DNA from: Vicinamibacterales bacterium
GTDB lineage: Bacteria > Acidobacteriota > Vicinamibacteria > Vicinamibacterales > 2-12-FULL-66-21
Assembly: GCA_036496585.1 (NCBI GenBank)
Contig: DASXLB010000043.1
Span: 21,775-85,774, forward strand
Direction of reading: 5' to 3'
DNA: 64,000 nt
Part shown: positions 8,263 to 16,951 of the stretch, one piece after another
Position numbering within the stretch: the first letter of the stretch is position 1
Layout of the letters: every line of letters starts with the position of its first letter
Program-made: the position numbers and the translations under genes
The notes under the pieces: model-generated
Database searches by the model: none
What the model was told of the DNA's origin: nothing
What the model saw: the letters and a program-made list of their open reading frames with translations, nothing else

Positions 8263-9522
8263 TCAGTGTCTCGCGCTCGGCGGCTCGCGCTCAGCGGCCA
8301 GTGTGGCGGCTGTCAACTGCGCGACGGCGCCGAGCGTCGTCTGCGCGGCGTTTAGACCGAGACGGAAATCCTTGTCGGAATAGGTGGAAAACAGATCCGT
8401 CGGCTGGTGCCACTGTGGATCCCAGCCGCCGCCGATCTGCGCGCCGCGCTCGTTTTCGCGCACGCTGATCGCCGCGACCAGGTCCTGGAAACGGCCTGAA
8501 TCGGTGTTGGTCATGTGCGGACCGACCGCCGCCGGATAGTCCGTCGCATACTTCTCGTTCGCGGCGTGCAGGACCCACGCGAGCGCCTGAGCGTCGGCGG
8601 CGAACTTCGAGGTCTTCTGGAATTCGACGTTGACGTCGGCCTCGGCGCGCTGCTCCTTCGGCAGGGTGCCGTCGGCGAGCGGCATGCCGTGATCGAACAT
8701 CATCATGTCGTGCTGGATCATCCCCAGCCATTTCGGCTCGGGATACTTCCCTGATCCGGCCGGGTTCTCCTGCCCCTGCAGATCCTTGCGCTGGTCGACG
8801 TAGGCGCCAGCGCCTTCGAGTCCGGTCTCCTCGTTGTTCCAGAGCGCGAAACGGATCGAGCGGTCCGTCCGAACGTCCGGGCTGCTGAAGACCCGCGCCA
8901 GTTCCATCACCAGCGCCGTGCCCGAGCCATCGTCGTTCGCCGCTTCGCCCCAGCCGATGCCGTCCATGTGCGCGCCGACGATGTACATCTCGCCGGGATG
9001 CGTCGCCCCCACCTTCGTGCAGAACACGTCCTGGCGCTCGCCCGGCCCTTCCGGCGTCGGCTCGCTGTCGAGCTCGCGGATACGATCGTCCGGCTGTTTC
9101 GCCGGATCGTTGTTGACCCCAGTCGGACGTCGGGTGCCACGGATGCGGCTGCCCCCCTGGCCCTGCGTGGGATCGCCGGTGCCGCGGCCGCGGCCGGCCG
9201 CCGCCCCCGGCTGGCCGCGCCCGGCCTGACCGCGCGCCGCGGGGGTGCGCGGGGTATAGGTGTAGGTGACTCGTTCGGGCGCGCAGCCGTAGCTCTTGAG
9301 CTGCGCCTCGATCCAATCGAGCGCCGCGCGGTTGCGCGCCGTCCCCTGCCGGCGATCGCCGAACTGGGTCAGGCCCTTGATCGTGGCCTTGTATTTTTCG
9401 AGATCGAGCCGCGCGACGAGCGTCTTGATCGGATCGTCGGGCGCCTGGGGCACCGGGGCGGCCTGGGCCTGCAGCAGCACGGCGCCGAGGGCCGCGATGC
9501 ATGCGGTCAGTCGAGTCGTCAT
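8263..9522 (-). CDS. Secreted M28 family metallopeptidase
   Basis: About 419 residues from the ATG at 9522, where MTTRLTACIAALGAVLLQAQA forms a signal peptide; the longer upstream frame overlaps the next gene. Di-zinc peptidase motifs are present: VGAHMDGIGWGEAANDDGSG (His and bridging Asp), WNNEETGLEGA (catalytic Glu and ligand Glu), a later Asp region MIQHDMMMFDHG, and HMTNTDSGRFQ with a distal HQPTD. It is probably a periplasmic or extracellular aminopeptidase. A Gly/Arg/Gln-rich low-complexity stretch sits between the prodomain and the catalytic domain, at roughly residues 92-132. Its start overlaps the stop of a small Zn-ribbon gene. Confidence 0.9.
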   Translation of the reverse strand: MTTRLTACIAALGAVLLQAQAAPVPQAPDDPIKTLVARLDLEKYKATIKGLTQFGDRRQGTARNRAALDWIEAQLKSYGCAPERVTYTYTPRTPAARGQAGRGQPGAAAGRGRGTGDPTQGQGGSRIRGTRRPTGVNNDPAKQPDDRIRELDSEPTPEGPGERQDVFCTKVGATHPGEMYIVGAHMDGIGWGEAANDDGSGTALVMELARVFSSPDVRTDRSIRFALWNNEETGLEGAGAYVDQRKDLQGQENPAGSGKYPEPKWLGMIQHDMMMFDHGMPLADGTLPKEQRAEADVNVEFQKTSKFAADAQALAWVLHAANEKYATDYPAAVGPHMTNTDSGRFQDLVAAISVRENERGAQIGGGWDPQWHQPTDLFSTYSDKDFRLGLNAAQTTLGAVAQLTAATLAAEREPPSARH

Positions 9523-9731
9523 TCGTCGCGTTCTCCTGGCGGTGGCTGGGGCATGGGCTCGAGCGCATCCCGGTCCCACGAGTAGCGGAATCGTCCATGC
9601 GTCTCGCAGCGGTAAAACAAACCAATCTGTTCGCCGAGCTGCGCCGTCCGCTGCATGTCGGCCCCGCACTGGGGACAACGATTGAGCTGTTCCCACCGCC
9701 CCTCGGCGGCGGAAGGGGTATCGTCGCTCAT
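9519..9731 (-). CDS. Small Zn-ribbon protein, hypothetical
   Basis: A 70-residue protein with CPQCGADM near residue 19 and a second Cys/His pair in YRCETHGRF, which fits a one-knuckle zinc ribbon followed by a Pro-rich tail. It overlaps the M28 peptidase start by ATGA and follows the HTH/Zn-ribbon gene by 11 bases. No family name is recognised. Its position suggests a regulatory or accessory role in the same transcript, but nothing in the protein shows a partner. Confidence 0.7.
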   Translation of the reverse strand: MSDDTPSAAEGRWEQLNRCPQCGADMQRTAQLGEQIGLFYRCETHGRFRYSWDRDALEPMPQPPPGERDE

Positions 9732-9742
9732 GGGTGGCTTGG

Positions 9743-10018
9743 CTAAGAGCGGATTTGAATCAGCGGCTCATAGAGGCGCGTCCCCTTGCACTCGGGGCAC
9801 TTGGTGGCGCCGATCACCTTGTCTTTCGAGAAGACATAGCCGCAGCTGCGGCAGCGTGCCGGCTCGACCCGGACGTCCTTATCGGCCGCCTTCGCCGACT
9901 TGAGCACGTGCTTCAGGTGGTCGTCGACTTCCTGGCGGGTCAGCTTCAACTCGTGGGCGATGGACGACATCGTCCGCGGCTGACGGAGCATTTCCTCGAT
10001 CTGCTGGCGCACGGTCAT
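9743..10018 (-). CDS. Predicted transcriptional regulator, HTH domain fused to Zn-ribbon
   Basis: A 91-residue protein. Residues 1-45 form a winged-helix-like unit (MTVRQQIEEMLRQPRTMSSI, then ELKLTRQEVDDHLKHVLKSA). Residues 50-85 form a zinc ribbon with CRSCGYVF and CPECKGTRLYEP. This matches the small HTH plus Zn-ribbon regulators of the COG3357 type, found mainly in archaea and scattered bacteria. It sits between the AI-2E transporter gene (27 bases upstream) and a second Zn-ribbon gene. Confidence 0.82.
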   Translation of the reverse strand: MTVRQQIEEMLRQPRTMSSIAHELKLTRQEVDDHLKHVLKSAKAADKDVRVEPARCRSCGYVFSKDKVIGATKCPECKGTRLYEPLIQIRS

Positions 10019-10045
10019 TTCCCCTCTATTGTAGCCGGGCCCGGA

Positions 10046-11122
10046 TCAGGCGTGCGAATGACGGGAGCCTTCGAGCCGGCGGTGGGTCTCGACGGCGTCG
10101 CGCGCCAGGTAATCCCGCAGCCAAACGCGCTCGATCACCGGATACAGCGCGGCGAGCGGCAGGGCCAGGAGCGCCCCCGCAATGCCGCCAATTTCGGCCC
10201 CTGCGGCGAAGGCCAGGATCACCGCCAGGTTCGACAGGCGAAGGCGGTCGCCATACACCTTGGGACCGATGTAGTAGTTTTCGGCCAGGTGATACCCCGT
10301 GTAGACGCACGCCACCGCAATCGCCACGCCGCCCGATCGGGTCGCCGCGAGCAGCAGCGCCGGGGCAGCGGAACAGATGAAGCCCACGACCGGGACGAAG
10401 TCGAACACCCCGGCCAGCAACGCGACCAGCAGCGCGCCGGGGACGTGGAGGAGCGACAGCGTCGAGAACACGACGATCATGGCACACGCCGACGTCGCCA
10501 GGTTGCCGGCCAGGTAGCCGCGGACCTTCTCGCGCGCCTCCGCGGCCGTGTAGTCGACGCGCGCGCGGTAGGCTGGCGGCACATAGGCGAGCAGCCAGGC
10601 ATAGGTCTGCCGTCCTTCGAGGAGCAGGTAGATCGTCAGGATCAGGGCAAGGATGCCGACGATGACGCCATCGACCACCAGGCGTCCGGCGTCGAAGGCA
10701 TACCCGGCGGCCGCGCTGGGGTTCACCGGGCTGCGGGCCTGCCCGGCCGCCTGCCGGACGACGCCCGGGAGCCGCTCGGCGATGCCATGCCGGACCTCGT
10801 CGACGTGCCCCGAGAGGTCCCGTGCCTGCGAGACGAGCGAGGCCCCGCTCGTCCAGAGGAAGCCGACAGCCACGAGCGCCAGCGTCAGCACGAGGCCCGA
10901 CGCCGCCAGGCCGCGCGGAATCCGCCGCGCCTCCAGCCACCCGACGATCGGCTCGAGACCAACCGCGAGCACCGCCGCCATCACGACCAGGATTACCAGT
11001 TGCCAGAGGTGCAGCCAGAGCCACACGACAAGGATCGCCGCCACCACGCGGACGATGGATCGCACGCTGATGTCGATGACCCGCCGTTCCGCCGTGCGCG
11101 CGTTCGTCACCGGGCTCAGCAT
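10046..11122 (-). CDS. AI-2E family transporter (membrane permease)
   Basis: A 358-residue polytopic inner-membrane protein. It shows the family layout of an N-terminal pair of membrane helices (residues about 25-50), a helix near 75-92, a soluble Gln/Glu-rich segment, and a C-terminal group with YLLLEGRQTYAWLLAYVPP, KVRGYLAGNLATS, GVFDFVPVVGFI and GPKVYGDRLRLSNLAVILAF. Members transport varied solutes or ions (AI-2 export, Na+/H+ exchange), so the substrate is open. It is divergent from the MFS gene and first in a minus-strand run of four genes. Confidence 0.9.
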   Translation of the reverse strand: MLSPVTNARTAERRVIDISVRSIVRVVAAILVVWLWLHLWQLVILVVMAAVLAVGLEPIVGWLEARRIPRGLAASGLVLTLALVAVGFLWTSGASLVSQARDLSGHVDEVRHGIAERLPGVVRQAAGQARSPVNPSAAAGYAFDAGRLVVDGVIVGILALILTIYLLLEGRQTYAWLLAYVPPAYRARVDYTAAEAREKVRGYLAGNLATSACAMIVVFSTLSLLHVPGALLVALLAGVFDFVPVVGFICSAAPALLLAATRSGGVAIAVACVYTGYHLAENYYIGPKVYGDRLRLSNLAVILAFAAGAEIGGIAGALLALPLAALYPVIERVWLRDYLARDAVETHRRLEGSRHSHA

Positions 11123-11178
11123 TGCAAGCGGCGCGCCGCGAGACAGCCGGGGTTCACCACGCGATCGCTCCGGTCCCG

Positions 11179-12474
11179 ATGTTGCGTCGCCTCCCTCCCA
11201 TGAGCCGCGTCACGCGCGCCCTGCGCCATCGCAACTATCGGCTGTTTTTCTCGGGACAGAGCCTGTCGCTCGTCGGCACGTGGATCACCCGCGTCGCGAC
11301 GAGCTGGCTGGTCTATCGCCTGACCGGCTCCGAACTGCTGCTCGGCATCGTCGGGTTCTGCGGGCAGATCCCGACCCTGATACTGGCCCCGTTTGCCGGC
11401 GTCGTGGTCGACCGCCGCAACCGGCACCGGCTGCTGGTCGTGACCCAGATCCTGTCGCTGCTGCAGTCGCTGGCGCTCGCGGTGCTGACGCTCGAGCACC
11501 TGATCACCGTGAAGTGGGTGCTGGCGCTGCAGATCGCGCAGGGCGTCATCAACGCGTTCGACACGCCGGCGCGGCAGACATTCGTCGTCGAAATGGTCGA
11601 GGATCGCGCCGATCTGCCCAACGCGATCGCCCTCAATTCGGCGATGGTGAACGGCAGCCGGATCATCGGCCCGTCGATTGGCGGCGTGCTGATCGCGACG
11701 GTCGGCGAGGGCTGGTGCTTCATGATCGACGCGGCGTCGTACCTGTTTGTGGTGGCGTCGCTCATCCTGATGCGGACTGCGCCGGCGGCGCCGCGGCCAG
11801 CCACGCGGATGCGCGAGGAACTCCGCGACGGCTGGCGCTACGTCTGGCAGTCGCTGCCGATCCGGACCGCGCTCGTGTCACTGGCGGTCGTCAGCACGAT
11901 GGCGATGCCCTACACGGTGCTGATGCCGGCGTTCGTCGACCACGTGCTGCGCCGGGGCCCCAACACGCTGGGGACCCTGATGGCGGCGTCGGGCGCGGGC
12001 GCGCTCGCCAGCGGCGTCTATCTGGCGTCGCGGCGCTCGGTGGTCGGCCTCGGCCGCATCGTGGCGATGGCGACGCTGGCATTCGGCGCGTCGCTGATCG
12101 GCTTCGCGTTCGCGACGTCGTTCTGGATGGCGCTCGCCGTCCTGCCGGTGGTCGGAGGGGCCTTCATGATGCAGATGGCGGCGACCAACACCGTGCTGCA
12201 GACGCTCGTCGACGACCGGATGCGCGGCCGCGTGATGGCGTTCTACACGATGGCGTTCTTCGGCACGGCGCCGATCGGCAGTCTGTTGGCTGGCGTCGTC
12301 GCCGACCGGATCGGCTCGCGCTGGACGATCGGCCTTGGCGGAGCCGCCTGCATCCTCAGCGGCGCCTGGCTGGCGTCCCGCCTGCCGCGCCTGCGCGCGA
12401 TCGTCCATCCGATCTACGTCGAACGCGGCATCCTGCCCGTGCCGGCGGTCGACAGCGGCGCCAAGACTCTGTAG
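11179..12474 (+). CDS. MFS transporter, EntS-like (MFS_3) exporter
   Basis: About 431 residues from the ATG at 11179; a second ATG at 11200 sits directly before the conserved ALRHRNYRLFFSGQ and is equally possible. Twelve hydrophobic segments are spread across the protein. GQSLSLVGTWITRVATSWLVY, FAGVVVDRRNRHRLLV and FDTPARQTFVVEMVEDR are hallmarks of the MFS_3/enterobactin-exporter-like group. It is probably a proton-driven efflux pump of the inner membrane with unknown substrate. It converges on the first orphan permease gene, and the 21-base gap has no obvious terminator. Confidence 0.88.
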   Translation: MLRRLPPMSRVTRALRHRNYRLFFSGQSLSLVGTWITRVATSWLVYRLTGSELLLGIVGFCGQIPTLILAPFAGVVVDRRNRHRLLVVTQILSLLQSLALAVLTLEHLITVKWVLALQIAQGVINAFDTPARQTFVVEMVEDRADLPNAIALNSAMVNGSRIIGPSIGGVLIATVGEGWCFMIDAASYLFVVASLILMRTAPAAPRPATRMREELRDGWRYVWQSLPIRTALVSLAVVSTMAMPYTVLMPAFVDHVLRRGPNTLGTLMAASGAGALASGVYLASRRSVVGLGRIVAMATLAFGASLIGFAFATSFWMALAVLPVVGGAFMMQMAATNTVLQTLVDDRMRGRVMAFYTMAFFGTAPIGSLLAGVVADRIGSRWTIGLGGAACILSGAWLASRLPRLRAIVHPIYVERGILPVPAVDSGAKTL

Positions 12475-12495
12475 CAGGCGAAAGCGCGCGGCCCC

Positions 12496-14988
12496 TCATT
12501 CGGCGCGGAGCGTGCTGGCTGGATCGAGCCGCAGGACGCGGAGCGCCGGCAGCAGGCTCGCGGCGACCGCGATGAGCATGAGGCCGGCGATCACCCCGGC
12601 AAACGTCGCGGGATCCGACGGCGCCACGCCCCAGACGAACGACTGGAGGAGCCGGGTCACCGCCAGCGCCGCAGCGGCGCCGAGCGTCACGCCAGCGGCG
12701 GCGAGCAGGAGTCCAGGCACGACCACCACGGCAATCGCCTGGCTGCCCGTCGCGCCGAGCGCGAGACGGATCCCGAGCTCGCGCGTGCGTTCGTTGACGC
12801 TGCTGGCGATCAGCCCGTGCAGGCCCACACCCGCGAGCACAAGCGCGATCAGCCCGAGACCCGCGACGAGCCAGACCATGAATCGCTGCGACGCGAGCTT
12901 TTCGCCCCGGAGGGCGTCGATCGTCCGGATGCTGGCGATCGGCAGCTGCGGATCGACCGCCGCGATCGCCGTGCGCAGCTCCGAGACTACCTGCGACGCC
13001 GGCAGCTGGCTGCGGACGACCCATGAGGGCTGAAACCACGTGTGCACGAGCGTCAGGAACTTCGACGTGGTCTGCGCGACCGGAATGTAGACGCACGGCA
13101 GCGGCGAGATCGGGCCGAAGTTCCCCCACCCGGCCGATCCCTGCTGCGTGTTGCCGACGATACCGACGATCTCGCGCGGCGCGCCCGGACCGATGTGGCG
13201 GCCGATGACCTGCGGGTCGTTCTTGTAGTAGCGGGCGACGAACGCCTCGTTGACGACCGCCACGGGCGCCGACTGCGCGGTGTCGCGCGGGTCGAAGGTG
13301 CGGCCGCCGCGCACCGGCACGTGCAGCGTCTCGAAGAAGCCGGGGGTCACGTACATCTCGTTGGTGATGCGCCCCTCCGACGGGGAATCGACCTGCGGAC
13401 CGTCGAGCCGCCGGAACCCGTCGTTCAACAGCCGGCTGTACGGCATGCCGAGCGCGACGGCGACGCTCCCGATCCCGGCGCGGCCGCGCAGGCGCGCATT
13501 CGTCGCCTCGAACAGCTGCGCCACGGCCTGCGGCTCACGGTAGCGCGCGTCCTGCAGCGACACGCTGGCGGTCAGCAGATTCGCCTCGTCGAAGCCGGGA
13601 TCGAGCGTGCGCAGGTGCACGAAGGTCCGGATCAGCAGTCCGGCGCTGACCAGCAGGATGACGCCGAGCATCATCTCGGCCACCACGAGCACCCGGCGCG
13701 GCCAGCGGCTCGACCCGCCGGCGACGCCGCGGGTCCCGCTCTCGGCCAGCGCCGCCTGCACGTCGAGACGCGACGTCTGCAGCGCCGGAAACAGCCCGAA
13801 CAGCACGCTCGTGCCGACGCCGCACGCTGCCGTGGCGAGCAGCACGCGCGTATTCAGCGTCAACGGCTGCCAGAGGCCGAACACCTTCGCACCGAGCGAG
13901 CCCACGACCGAGAGCGCCGCCCAGGCGACGGTCAGCCCCGCCGCCGCGCCGAGCAGCCCGATGATCACGCTTTCGACGAGGAGCTGCCGGACGACGGCGC
14001 CACGGCCGCTGCCGAGCGCCATGCGGGTGGCGATCTCGCGGGTGCGGGTCGCGCCGCGCGCCAGCAGCAGGCCGGCGACGTTGACGCACGCGATCAGCAA
14101 CACGATGCCGACCGCGCCCCACAGCATGAGCAGCGGCTGCCGGATGTCGGCGGTCATGCCCGCCTGCATCGGGACCAGCTCCAGCTCCGCGGCATCGCCG
14201 GCCGGCACGTTCACGAACGCCTGACTCGACGCGCCGCGCAGGTCGTTCTGCGCCTGCGCCCAGCTCACGCCGTCGCGCAGGCGGGCAATGGTCTCGTAGT
14301 TCGTGCCGCCCCCCTCTCCGGTCGTCGAGGGCTGGAGCGGCGTCCACAGATCGACGCCGCTGCCGCCGTCAAAGCGCGCGCCGCCCTCGGTGATCGGAAA
14401 GTCCGCCGGCATCACGCCGACGATCGCGTAGGTCTCGCCGCGCAGCGTCACGGGTCTGCCGGCCACGGCCCGGTCGCCGCCAAAGACGCGGCGCCACAGA
14501 TCGTAGGTCAGCATGACCACCGGCTGGCCGCCGGGACGATCCTCGTCCGGGGAGAACTCGCGGCCGATCATCGGCGCGATGCCGAGCACGCGGAAGTAGC
14601 CGGCGCTGACCCGCTGCTGCGAGACGTAGGCGACGTTCTCCGCCGCCACAAGGTTGACGCCCGTGGTCCCGCCGTAGACGGCCGCGTCGACCGTGCTCGT
14701 GTGATCGCGCACCGCCAGCCACATCCGGCCGTTCGACCCGGTGTCGTGGCTGTCGCCCGACTTCACCGACCGATAGTGCCGCCCGACGATCGCCAGGCGG
14801 TCCGGCTGCGGGAACGGCAATGGCTCGAACAGGAGCGCGTTGACGGCGCTGAATACCGCCGCATTCGCGCCGATCCCCAGCGCCAGCGTCACCACCGCCG
14901 CCGCGGTGAACCCCGGTGTCTTGCCCAGCATCCGCAAGGCGTAGCGCGTGTCGCGAGCCAGCGTCTCGAGCATGGGAATCCTGTTCAT
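12496..14988 (-). CDS. Orphan ABC permease, ADOP family (FtsX/MacB type), first copy
   Basis: About 830 residues from the ATG at 14988 (MNRIPMLETLARDTRYALRM); the upstream extension of the frame has no family similarity. The layout is one N-terminal helix (TLALGIGANAAVFSAVNALL), a MacB-like periplasmic domain, three FtsX helices near the middle (starting LLIACVNVAGLLLARGATRTR), a second periplasmic domain with VRGGRTFDPRDTA and VGIVGNTQQG, and three C-terminal helices ending RLDPASTLRAE. There is no ATPase gene beside it, as usual for acidobacterial duplicated orphan permeases. No PadR gene lies next to this copy. Confidence 0.93.
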   Translation of the reverse strand: MNRIPMLETLARDTRYALRMLGKTPGFTAAAVVTLALGIGANAAVFSAVNALLFEPLPFPQPDRLAIVGRHYRSVKSGDSHDTGSNGRMWLAVRDHTSTVDAAVYGGTTGVNLVAAENVAYVSQQRVSAGYFRVLGIAPMIGREFSPDEDRPGGQPVVMLTYDLWRRVFGGDRAVAGRPVTLRGETYAIVGVMPADFPITEGGARFDGGSGVDLWTPLQPSTTGEGGGTNYETIARLRDGVSWAQAQNDLRGASSQAFVNVPAGDAAELELVPMQAGMTADIRQPLLMLWGAVGIVLLIACVNVAGLLLARGATRTREIATRMALGSGRGAVVRQLLVESVIIGLLGAAAGLTVAWAALSVVGSLGAKVFGLWQPLTLNTRVLLATAACGVGTSVLFGLFPALQTSRLDVQAALAESGTRGVAGGSSRWPRRVLVVAEMMLGVILLVSAGLLIRTFVHLRTLDPGFDEANLLTASVSLQDARYREPQAVAQLFEATNARLRGRAGIGSVAVALGMPYSRLLNDGFRRLDGPQVDSPSEGRITNEMYVTPGFFETLHVPVRGGRTFDPRDTAQSAPVAVVNEAFVARYYKNDPQVIGRHIGPGAPREIVGIVGNTQQGSAGWGNFGPISPLPCVYIPVAQTTSKFLTLVHTWFQPSWVVRSQLPASQVVSELRTAIAAVDPQLPIASIRTIDALRGEKLASQRFMVWLVAGLGLIALVLAGVGLHGLIASSVNERTRELGIRLALGATGSQAIAVVVVPGLLLAAAGVTLGAAAALAVTRLLQSFVWGVAPSDPATFAGVIAGLMLIAVAASLLPALRVLRLDPASTLRAE

Positions 14989-15046
14989 GCGGGAATAGAC
15001 GGAGCGAACGCGCGGTTGGTTTAGCGAAAATGGGGGCGGCGGCCCG

Positions 15047-15925
15047 CTATGCGCCCTCCTCCGACCGCTCGTCCCAGATATCGGACTGCGCAATCTCCCG
15101 GATCACGGGCTGGCTTCGCGCCTGGCGCACCATGTCGCCGCGCGGGTCGGCAAAGCCCCATTCACGCACGTCGATCGTGAAGCTGAATCGCGAGATGAGG
15201 GTGCCGCGGGTGACGTCAGCGTCCTCTTCGTCGCGCCCGATCTCGGCGCGCGCCTGCTCGATCAGCTGTTCGAGCACCCACGAGGGCACGTTCCGGCGAT
15301 AGCCAGGATAGACGTAGCTGAACATCTGCAGCTGCGCCAGCAGCAGCGGCCAGTGCTCCCCGACCCGCGACATCAGCCGCTCCCAATCGAGGCCCTCGCC
15401 GACGCACAGCACAAGGTGCAGGATGTCGGACATGTCGTGCCGGTGGCGTTCGCTGATGAACAGCCGGTGCCAGATCAGTTCCTCGGCGGGAGCGATGCGG
15501 ACCGGATGGGCCGCCAGTACGCCGGCGCGGCTGTGGGTGACCCAGCCGCCGTCGATGAAGGCGACCGCGTTTCCCATCCCATAAATCAGATCGACGAACT
15601 TGTCGCCGACGAACCCCTTGGCGAGCCAGTGCAGGTCCTCGAGCCGCATCACGAAGCCGGCGTCGTGAAGCGCGCGCGCCGCCGAGAGGACGGCCTGCGG
15701 CTCCACGAACAGGTCGAGATCCTTGGTCTGGCGGTAGATGCCGGTATGTTCGTAGATGGCGTAGGCACCGGCCACCACGTACGGCACGGCCGCCTCCTGG
15801 AGGGCCTGGAGGGCCCGCCGGTAGACTTCCCGCTCCTCTTCCGGAATCCAGAAGTCACCGTGTGTCAGCGACTTCCGTTCTTCTGGCGACAGGCGTCGCG
15901 GACGCCGTCCATGCGCGCTTGGCAA
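15047..15925 (-). CDS. Nucleotidyltransferase-fold protein (AbiEii-like/MNT-like)
   Basis: A 292-residue protein. The segment YVVAGAYAIYEHTGIYRQTKDLDLFV carries the Gly-Ala plus DLD pattern of the nucleotidyltransferase fold. It is followed by a region with KFVDLIYGMGNAVAF, which holds a third acidic residue, and by EELIWHRLFISERHRHDMSDI, the helix typical of AbiEii/DUF6036-like proteins. The last 80 residues are unlike the core. No antitoxin partner gene lies next to it, so a toxin-antitoxin role is not supported here. The first 25 residues are basic and the true start may be slightly downstream. Confidence 0.75.
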   Translation of the reverse strand: MPSAHGRRPRRLSPEERKSLTHGDFWIPEEEREVYRRALQALQEAAVPYVVAGAYAIYEHTGIYRQTKDLDLFVEPQAVLSAARALHDAGFVMRLEDLHWLAKGFVGDKFVDLIYGMGNAVAFIDGGWVTHSRAGVLAAHPVRIAPAEELIWHRLFISERHRHDMSDILHLVLCVGEGLDWERLMSRVGEHWPLLLAQLQMFSYVYPGYRRNVPSWVLEQLIEQARAEIGRDEEDADVTRGTLISRFSFTIDVREWGFADPRGDMVRQARSQPVIREIAQSDIWDERSEEGA

Positions 15926-15974
15926 GATGCCTCCGGCTCTATCTCAGCAACCCGCGGGCCAAGTCGGAGGCGTC

Positions 15975-16898
15975 TCAGCCCGCGAGATCCGCCATCAGCG
16001 GAAACCCGTGCTGGCGCCGGCCTTCGTCGGCATCGTGCGCCATCGACGTCTTGAACCGCTCGAACCGTCCGTCGGAGGCCGGCTCGGCGGCATGGCGCCG
16101 CAGACGCGCCATCTGCGCAGCGCTCAGGGGGCTGAATCCCGACGCAATCCTGACGTTCTGCCGGAGCACGCGCATGGAATCGATACCGCTGACCGTGGTC
16201 GCGACCGGCAGGCTCATGGCGTAGCGAAGCGCGTCTTCGACCTTCACGGCCCGCTTCTTCACCGGGTCGCCGGACCCGCACAGGCTCTTCATCCCGATCG
16301 GAGCGATGCCCTGCCGGACGAGCTCCGGCAGCACCTGCGTCTCGAAGCTCTTGAACGTGCCGTCGAACACGTTCAACGGCAGCTGGCACGCGTCGAACTG
16401 GTATCCGAACGACAGCATCCGCAGATGGATCGCCGGGTCCTTGTGCCCGGTGAACCCCACGAAGCGAACCTTCCCCTGCCGCCTGGCGCGATCGAGCGCC
16501 TCGACGACGCCCCCACGGGCGAAATGCCGATCGGGATCGTTGAAGTACACGCACTCGTGCACCTGCCAGAGATCGAGGTAGTCGGTCTTGAGCCGCCGCA
16601 GCGACTCCTCGAGCTGGCGCATCGCGACCTTGGCATCGCGGCCGTGCGTGCAGACCTTGGTCATCAGGAACACCGCGTCGCGGCGATCGGCGAGCGCGCG
16701 GCCCATCCGCACTTCGCTCTCGTGATCGTTGTACTCCCAGGCGTTGTCCATGAAGGTGACGCCGGCGTCGATGGCGGCGTGTACGAGTCGGATGCTCTCG
16801 CGCACACTTGCGATCTGTCCGAGATGATAGCCGCCGAGCCCGAGCGCCGACACGCGGACGTCGGCATGGCGGCCGAACGGACGAAGAGGAATTGGCAT
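15975..16898 (-). CDS. Aldo/keto reductase
   Basis: About 307 residues from the ATG at 16898 (MPIPLRPFGRHADVRVSALG). The catalytic tetrad is visible: Asp and Tyr in FMDNAWEYND, Lys in FLMTKVC and His in LWQVHEC, with the SLRRLKTDYLDL signature. The C-terminal part has PIGMKSLCGSGD and SGIDSMRVLRQN as in the group of NADP-dependent family members that have no C-terminal extension. The substrate is unknown. It lies 53 bases downstream of the chlorite-dismutase-family gene on the same strand, so the two may be co-transcribed. Confidence 0.9.
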   Translation of the reverse strand: MPIPLRPFGRHADVRVSALGLGGYHLGQIASVRESIRLVHAAIDAGVTFMDNAWEYNDHESEVRMGRALADRRDAVFLMTKVCTHGRDAKVAMRQLEESLRRLKTDYLDLWQVHECVYFNDPDRHFARGGVVEALDRARRQGKVRFVGFTGHKDPAIHLRMLSFGYQFDACQLPLNVFDGTFKSFETQVLPELVRQGIAPIGMKSLCGSGDPVKKRAVKVEDALRYAMSLPVATTVSGIDSMRVLRQNVRIASGFSPLSAAQMARLRRHAAEPASDGRFERFKTSMAHDADEGRRQHGFPLMADLAG

Positions 16899-16951
16899 GG
16901 GAGACGGCTCCAGCAAACGGCGCGCCGCGCCAGAGCGCCGGCGCACCTGGC

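Noticed and set aside
12475-12495. Intrinsic terminator between the convergent MFS and permease genes
   Set aside because: The 21-base gap is GC-rich but forms no convincing stem with a T-run.
15047-15925. A toxin-antitoxin system of the AbiEii type
   Set aside because: The nucleotidyltransferase-like gene has no adjacent AbiEi-type or HEPN partner; neighbours are a permease and a reductase.
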